In this document: positions 59,184-64,000 of the stretch, in pieces
Layout of the letters: each line of letters starts with the position of its first letter
Numbering within the stretch: position 1 is the first letter of the stretch
Notes under the pieces: model-generated
Databases searched by the model: none
Seen by the model: the letters and a program-made list of their open reading frames with translations, nothing else
What the model was told of the DNA's origin: nothing
Position numbers and translations under genes: made by a program
Assembly: GCF_003367175.1 (NCBI RefSeq)
Contig: NZ_QRGA01000018.1
Coordinates: 1 to 64,000 of the forward strand
Length of the DNA stretch: 64,000 nt
Direction: 5' to 3'
DNA from: Trinickia dinghuensis
GTDB lineage: Bacteria; Pseudomonadota; Gammaproteobacteria; Burkholderiales; Burkholderiaceae

Positions 59184-60083
59184 ATGCGACACCGCTTTCA
59201 CGACTTTCAACGCGAATCCTGGCTGCTCGAGCGTCACCGCGGGCACGGGCAGGCTTACCCACAAGCGCAGGCAACCGAATCGGGCCCCGACTACGGGCAT
59301 TGGTACGGCCGTCGTCGCGACAGAACCGACGACGCACGGCAGAGCCACAGCCAGGGTCATCACCACGGCCACGATCATTTCCGCGGCCACCCCGAGCGGC
59401 GCGGCGAACCCTCGTTCCTTCACGATCTCTGGCATGCGATCGGCCGGCATCGCCATCGCCACGGCGGCGGCGGTCCGTTCTGGGGCGGCGGCGGCCGCGG
59501 CGATCACGGTTTCGGCGACGACGACAACTTCACGCGCGGCCGCAAATTCAGCGGCGACGATTTGCAGCTGATGCTGCTCTCGCTGATCGCCGAGGCGCCG
59601 CGCCACGGCTACGAATTGATCAAGGCGCTGGAAACGCGTTCGAACGGCTTCTATGCGCCGAGCCCCGGCATGGTCTACCCTGCGTTGACCTATCTCGAGG
59701 AACTCGGTTTCGTCACGGTTCAGCAAGAAGGCAACCGCAAGCGCTACGAGATTTCGGACGCCGGCCGCGAGCACTTGGCCGCAAACCGGGATCAGGTCGA
59801 CATGATTCTCGCCAAGCTCAGCTTCGTCGCACACAAGATGGAAGCGATGCGGCGCGCCTACGCGGCCGAAACCGAGGACAACGACAATGACGAGGCCGGT
59901 CGCGACGCCGGTTGGCACCCGAAGCTGCATCAAGCGAAGTACGCACTGAAGCTGGCGCTTCTGCGCCGAATCGATGCCGATGAAAACGAACAGCAGCGCG
60001 TCGCCGAAATCCTGCTGCGCGCCGCCGCGGAAATCGAAGGCAAGCCGGCCGCGGGCCCTGCCCCCGAAGGCGCGAAGGTGTAA
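59184..60083 (+). CDS. PadR-family repressor with His/Gly-rich N-terminal extension
   Basis: The 299-residue protein has two parts. Residues 1-120 are an extension rich in His, Gly, Arg and Asp (SHSQGHHHGHDHFRGH, then RHRHRHGGGGPFWGGGGRGD), which should bind transition metals. Residues about 125-205 are a PadR winged helix (LMLLSLIAEAPRHGYELIKA, GMVYPALTYLEELGFVTVQQ), followed by a helical dimerisation region. This is the layout of E. coli YqjI, a nickel-responsive PadR repressor of a ferric reductase gene, so metal sensing is a good inference. It is preceded by a duplicated palindromic operator and followed after 105 bases by an MFS gene. Confidence 0.85.
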   Translation: MRHRFHDFQRESWLLERHRGHGQAYPQAQATESGPDYGHWYGRRRDRTDDARQSHSQGHHHGHDHFRGHPERRGEPSFLHDLWHAIGRHRHRHGGGGPFWGGGGRGDHGFGDDDNFTRGRKFSGDDLQLMLLSLIAEAPRHGYELIKALETRSNGFYAPSPGMVYPALTYLEELGFVTVQQEGNRKRYEISDAGREHLAANRDQVDMILAKLSFVAHKMEAMRRAYAAETEDNDNDEAGRDAGWHPKLHQAKYALKLALLRRIDADENEQQRVAEILLRAAAEIEGKPAAGPAPEGAKV

Positions 60084-60116
60084 CGCCCGAGAGGGCTCAT
60101 CCGTCAAACAGAAAAA

Positions 60117-60138
60117 CGGCGGCCCACTCGGGCCGCCG
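60117..60138 (-). terminator. Hairpin between padR and the MFS gene, U-run on the minus strand
   Basis: CGGCGGCCC and GGGCCGCCG form a perfect 9-base stem with a four-base loop. The A-run that precedes it (60112-60116) makes it a terminator for minus-strand RNA; on the plus strand it has no U-run and would only slow transcription from padR into the MFS gene. No minus-strand gene that it would serve is seen. Confidence 0.45.
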
Positions 60139-60188
60139 ATTCGCGCCGCCGTCCGGCCAACGGCATGACAACAAGGATTTGAATAACT

Positions 60189-61460
60189 ATGTATGCACTC
60201 CCCCAAGCTCGCGAGCGGCGTCTGATATGGCTGCTCGCGCTCGTGCAATTCACGCTCATCATGGATTTCATGGTGATGATGCCGCTCGGTCCGCAGATCA
60301 TGACCGCCTTCGATATCTCGCCGTCGAAGTTCGCGGCGGCCGTATCGGCCTACTCATGGTGCTCTGGGCTTTCCGCCCTGCTGGCCGCCACCTATATCGA
60401 TCGCTTCGATCGCCGTAAGCTGCTCATCGCGGCGTATCTGCTGTTCGCGGTGTCGAATGTCGCTTGCGCCTGCGCAACGAGCTATCCGCTGCTGCTCGCC
60501 AGCCGCGCGTTCGCCGGCATCACGGGCGGCGTGCTCGGCGCCAGCGTCATGGCCATCATCGCCGACGTCGTGCCGATCGAGCGCCGCGGCGCCGCCACCG
60601 GCATCATCATGACGGGCTTCTCGATGGCCGCGATCGCGGGCGTACCGGCCGGCGTGGTGCTCGGCGCGTACTTCCACTGGTCGGCCCCGTTCTGGCTGCA
60701 GGCCGTACTCACGGTGACGATCGCCATCGTCACTTCGCGCATCGTGCCCTCGCTCACCGAGCATCTGTCGCGTCAACGCCCCTCACTGGCCGAAGCGCTT
60801 CCCACGCTCGGGCGGCTGCTGACCTATCCGCGCCACATGCGGGCCTTCGCGCTGACGTTTCTGATCATGTTCGCGCACATGCTCGTGATTCCGTTCATCT
60901 CGCCGATGCTCGTCGCGAACCACGGCGTCGCGCCCGGCCGCATCTCCTGGCTTTACATGGCGGGCGGCGCCGCGACATTCTTCACGTCGCGGGCCATCGG
61001 CAGGCTGGCCGATCGCATCGGACATCGAGCCGTGTTCCGCCTCTTCGGCGCGCTGGCGCTCGTCCCCGTGCTCGTCGTCACGCATCTGCCCGCTCTGCCG
61101 TTCTGGATCATGGTGCCCGGGTTCGCGCTCTTCATGATCATTTCGTCGGGCCGCATCGTGCCGATGCAAGCGATCCTCACGACCGTGCCCGATCCGCAGC
61201 ACCGCGGCGCATTCCTCAGCGCCAACGGCGCCCTGCAGTCGCTGGGAACCGGGTGCGGCGCGTGGGTCGGCGGGTTGATGCTGTCCACCGATACGGGAGG
61301 GCATCTCGTCGGGTATGGCCTCAACGGATGGGTGTCGGTGGCATTCGCGTCGCTCGCGCTCATTTGGGTGGGACACGTGCACGGCGCCTCGGGCCCCGGC
61401 GCCGCGAAAGCCGCGCCCAGCACGCCGGCGCCTATGCCCGAACTCGCGGGCGAAGCTTAA
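60189..61460 (+). CDS. Major facilitator superfamily transporter
   Basis: A 423-residue transporter with 12 predicted membrane helices. Helix 1 is WLLALVQFTLIMDFMVMMPL. Loop 2-3 carries YIDRFDRRKLLIAAYLLFAV, the MFS motif A region, and helices 4-5 contain ASRAFAGITGGVLGASVMAI and GIIMTGFSMAAIAGVPAGVV, resembling drug:H+ antiporters. The last 25 residues are Ala/Pro-rich and cytoplasmic. Location directly downstream of the PadR gene suggests it is controlled by that regulator and exports a metal complex, siderophore or drug. The substrate is not evident. Confidence 0.88.
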   Translation: MYALPQARERRLIWLLALVQFTLIMDFMVMMPLGPQIMTAFDISPSKFAAAVSAYSWCSGLSALLAATYIDRFDRRKLLIAAYLLFAVSNVACACATSYPLLLASRAFAGITGGVLGASVMAIIADVVPIERRGAATGIIMTGFSMAAIAGVPAGVVLGAYFHWSAPFWLQAVLTVTIAIVTSRIVPSLTEHLSRQRPSLAEALPTLGRLLTYPRHMRAFALTFLIMFAHMLVIPFISPMLVANHGVAPGRISWLYMAGGAATFFTSRAIGRLADRIGHRAVFRLFGALALVPVLVVTHLPALPFWIMVPGFALFMIISSGRIVPMQAILTTVPDPQHRGAFLSANGALQSLGTGCGAWVGGLMLSTDTGGHLVGYGLNGWVSVAFASLALIWVGHVHGASGPGAAKAAPSTPAPMPELAGEA

Positions 61461-61480
61461 AACTAAAAGTTAAAAGTCAA

Positions 61481-61517
61481 AAGGCCCGGGCCGATATCTC
61501 CTATCGGCCCGGGCCTT
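61481..61517. terminator. Bidirectional terminator between the MFS gene and uvrA
   Basis: AAGGCCCGGGCCGATA and TATCGGCCCGGGCCTT form a perfect 16-base stem with a five-base loop, between the convergent genes. On the minus strand TTTTGACTTTTAACTTTTAG follows, a fair U-rich tail. On the plus strand only TT follows. Confidence 0.85.
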
Positions 61518-61602
61518 GTCGACGAATGCGCCTAACCTATCGAACACTCATCGAAGGTATCGGCGAATACGCACGCTCGAGCCGCTTACACGGTCGAGCC
61601 GC

Positions 61603-64000
61603 TCAAGCGCTACGCCGTCCTTCGCCTGCGTTCTCCTTCTCCCCTTCACCGGTCCCACGCGCGAGCACGGGCACCAACGCCTGCCCCGTATGGCTCTCGC
61701 GCACGCGCGACAGCGTTTCGGGATCGGCCGCCGCGACGATCGTCCCCCCTCCCGCGCCCCCTTCCGGGCCCAGATCGATGATCCAATCGGCTTCGGCGAT
61801 CACGTCGAGATCGTGTTCGATGACGACGACGCTATGCCCGCCGTCCACTAGACGGTGCAGCACGCGAATCAAGCGCGCGACATCGGCCATGTGCAGGCCT
61901 ACCGTCGGTTCGTCGAGCACGTAGAGCGTATGCGGCGCCTTCTGTCCGCGCCGCGTGATGTCGTCCCGCACCTTCGCCAGCTCGGTCACAAGCTTGATCC
62001 GCTGCGCCTCGCCGCCCGAGAGCGTCGGCGACGGCTGCCCCAGCGTCAGGTAGCCGAGGCCCACGTCCTTCATCAACTGCAGCGGATGCGCGATGCTCGG
62101 CATCGGCGCGAAGAATTCGACGGCCTCGTCGATCTCCATCGTCAGGACGTCGCCGATGTTCTTGCCACGCCACGTCACCGCCAGCGTTTCCGGGTTGAAC
62201 CGCTGTCCGTGACAGACGTCGCACGGCACCTTGACGTCGGGCAAGAAGCTCATGCCGATCGTGCGGACCCCCTGCCCTTCGCAGGCCGGGCATCGTCCGT
62301 CGCCCGTATTGAACGAGAAGCGCGAAGCGGCATAGCCGCGCGCCCTCGCTTCGAGCGTCTCGGCAAAGAGCTTGCGGATCGTGTCCCAAACGCCGATATA
62401 CGTCGCCGGACACGAACGCGGCGTCTTGCCGATCGGCGTCTGGTCGACTTCGAGTACGCGGTCGATCGGTTCGAAACCGGTAACCGACGTGCATCCCTGC
62501 CAGCGATGCGTGACCTGCAATGGCACACGCGTCGTGCTCGACGTCGCGTGGCGGCTCGGCTGAGCCCGCGGTTTCGCGCGCGCCCCTTCGTCCGCCTGCG
62601 ATGCCTTGCGCGCGCGGCGTGTCGCCGGCGACGACAGCACCGAACGTCCGACCGCATCGAGCAGGTTCGTCATCAACACATCGCGAGCGAGCGTCGATTT
62701 GCCCGAGCCCGACACGCCCGTCACGGCCACGAGCCGCGCGAGCGGAATCGGCGCCGTCACGTCGCGCAGGTTGTGCAGCGACGCACCATGCACCGTCAGC
62801 CACTGCTCCGGGACGGCTGCGTTGCCCTTGGCTTCGGCGCGCACTTCACGCCGCGGCTGCAGCGGGTGAGCGATCGGCCGCGCGAGGAATTGCCCCGTCT
62901 GCGAATCGGCATGCGCCGCGAGATCTTTCACGCTGCCCTCGGCGACGAGCCGGCCGCCGCGTTTGCCCGCGCCGGGTCCGACGTCGATGATGTGGTCGGC
63001 GCGGCGGATCGTGTCTTCGTCGTGTTCGACGACGACAAGCGTGTTGCCCTTCTCGCCGAGTTGATGCAGCGCGTCGAGCAAGATCCGGTTGTCGCGCGGA
63101 TGCAAGCCGATCGTCGGTTCGTCGAGCACGTAGCACACGCCCTGCAAGTTGCTGCCGAGCTGCGCGGCCAACCGGATCCGCTGCGCCTCGCCGCCCGACA
63201 GGCTCGGCGCCGCGCGATCGAGGCTCAGATAGCCGAGGCCCACTTCTTCGAGGAAGCGCAAGCGGCTCGCGATCTCGCTGACGACGTCGCGCGCAATCTG
63301 CGCGTCGCGCCCGGAAAGCGAAATCGTGTCGATCCATCCGCGCGTATCGGAGACAGTCCAGCGCCCGACGTCGACGATCGAACGGCCGTCGAACTGCACG
63401 GCGCGGGCGGCCTCGTTCAGCCGTGTGCCGCCGCAATCGGGGCAAGGCGCGTCGCCGACGCCTTCGATTTCCTGCTCCTCGGACGGCAGCGTCTGCTCGC
63501 GGCCGCGGCCGTCGTCGGCGCCCAACACCGTGTCGTCGTACGCCGCGCGCTGTTCGCGCGTGAGCGCAAGCCCGGTACCGACGCAGCTCGTGCACCAGCC
63601 GTGCTTGCTGTTGTAGGAAAACATGCGCGGATCGAGTTCCGGATAGCTCGTTCCGCAAACCGGGCATGCGCGCTTGACCGACAGCACTTGCATTTCGCCG
63701 ATGCCGATCGTCGAGCGCTTCGCCGCCAAGGCATCGGCCAAGCCGTCGAGCGGCGCCAACAGATGCACGATGCCTTTGCCGAGTTCGAGCGCCGCATCGA
63801 GCGAACGGCGCAGTTCGGCTTCGTTGTCCGCCGAAATCACGAGATCGGCGACGGGCAGCTCGATCGTGTGCTCGCGGAAACGCTCGAGCTTCGGCCATGG
63901 GTCGACGGGCAAAAATTCGCCGTCGACGCGCAGATGGGTATGGCCGCGCGCTTTCGCCCACTTCGCCAGATCGGTATAAACGCCCTTGCGGTTAACGACG
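61603..64000 (-). CDS. UvrA-family excinuclease ABC subunit A paralogue, C-terminal part
   Basis: The minus-strand frame covers about 799 codons and continues beyond the window. It includes the first zinc module CPVCGTSYPE...CTSCVG, the signature LSGGEAQRIRLAAQLGSNLQ, Walker A of the second ABC domain GVSGSGKST, the zinc finger CPACEGQG...CDVCHG, a second LSGGEAQRIKL and Walker B YVLDEPTVGLHMADVARL. UvrA finds DNA damage and loads UvrB. Several features differ from standard UvrA: a Ser/Arg/Lys-rich insertion after the second Walker A, the loop KVRDDITRRGQKAPHTLYVL, and the non-standard segment LLAPLDGLADALAAKRSTIG. I recall these from long tandem UvrA paralogues in Burkholderia, so this is probably not the main uvrA. 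Confidence 0.9.
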   Translation of the reverse strand, partial: VVNRKGVYTDLAKWAKARGHTHLRVDGEFLPVDPWPKLERFREHTIELPVADLVISADNEAELRRSLDAALELGKGIVHLLAPLDGLADALAAKRSTIGIGEMQVLSVKRACPVCGTSYPELDPRMFSYNSKHGWCTSCVGTGLALTREQRAAYDDTVLGADDGRGREQTLPSEEQEIEGVGDAPCPDCGGTRLNEAARAVQFDGRSIVDVGRWTVSDTRGWIDTISLSGRDAQIARDVVSEIASRLRFLEEVGLGYLSLDRAAPSLSGGEAQRIRLAAQLGSNLQGVCYVLDEPTIGLHPRDNRILLDALHQLGEKGNTLVVVEHDEDTIRRADHIIDVGPGAGKRGGRLVAEGSVKDLAAHADSQTGQFLARPIAHPLQPRREVRAEAKGNAAVPEQWLTVHGASLHNLRDVTAPIPLARLVAVTGVSGSGKSTLARDVLMTNLLDAVGRSVLSSPATRRARKASQADEGARAKPRAQPSRHATSSTTRVPLQVTHRWQGCTSVTGFEPIDRVLEVDQTPIGKTPRSCPATYIGVWDTIRKLFAETLEARARGYAASRFSFNTGDGRCPACEGQGVRTIGMSFLPDVKVPCDVCHGQRFNPETLAVTWRGKNIGDVLTMEIDEAVEFFAPMPSIAHPLQLMKDVGLGYLTLGQPSPTLSGGEAQRIKLVTELAKVRDDITRRGQKAPHTLYVLDEPTVGLHMADVARLIRVLHRLVDGGHSVVVIEHDLDVIAEADWIIDLGPEGGAGGGTIVAAADPETLSRVRESHTGQALVPVLARGTGEGEKENAGEGRRSA

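Overview
The window is a GC-rich bacterial chromosome segment. Gene content and order (ppx / ppk1 next to phoR-phoB-phoU-pstBACS, then glmM-folP-ftsH-rlmE / yhbY, DUF4149-greA-carB-carA, and gloB / methyltransferase-rnhA-dnaQ) point to the Burkholderiaceae, most likely Burkholderia sensu lato (Burkholderia, Paraburkholderia, Trinickia or a relative). I cannot name the genus from the sequence alone.

Layout. 1-11.8 kb: the last codons of an electron-transfer flavoprotein:ubiquinone oxidoreductase, then aroC, an MFS-acyltransferase fusion, a CBS protein, a homocysteine-forming sulfhydrylase with a translationally coupled hydrolase, a DUF962 protein, a YihY membrane protein, a WrbA-like flavoprotein with a DUF2069 partner, a FAD-linked 2-hydroxyacid dehydrogenase and a metallophosphoesterase. 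11.8-15.6 kb: a 14-copy heptanucleotide tandem repeat, an orphan MASE4-type histidine kinase, tRNA-Pro(TGG), sixA and an OlsB-like acyltransferase. 15.7-26.5 kb: a phosphate block with exopolyphosphatase and polyphosphate kinase back to back and the operon pstS-pstC-pstA-pstB-phoU-phoB-phoR on the minus strand, started from a promoter with two tandem Pho boxes. 26.6-43.6 kb: core housekeeping genes (glmM, folP, ftsH, rlmE, yhbY, greA, carB, carA, an MltD-type lipoprotein, gloB, rnhA, dnaQ) ending at tRNA-Val(CAC).

Accessory part. 43.6-48.95 kb looks like an island next to tRNA-Val. It holds an orphan YefM/Phd-type antitoxin, an AT-rich 891-residue protein with a HsdR-N nuclease domain, a P-loop NTPase core and a C-terminal S1 RNA-binding domain, degenerate coding fragments, and an unidentified gene broken by an in-frame stop and a frameshift. 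The three-domain protein is the best candidate here for an undescribed, probably antiviral, system.

49.0-58.8 kb is one minus-strand catabolic operon: a split transketolase, an SDR dehydrogenase, a TRAP transporter (DctP plus fused DctQM), a second full-length transketolase and a D-2-hydroxyacid dehydrogenase, with a divergent LysR regulator across a nested inverted repeat. It suggests uptake and C2-unit processing of an unknown carboxylate or sugar acid. 59.1-64.0 kb holds a PadR repressor with a His/Gly-rich N-terminus behind a duplicated operator, its MFS transporter neighbour, and the C-terminal part of a UvrA-family protein that runs off the window.

Start codons were moved inside several open frames where conserved N-termini or ribosome binding sites indicated it. 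All family calls come from reading the translations; no database search was run.
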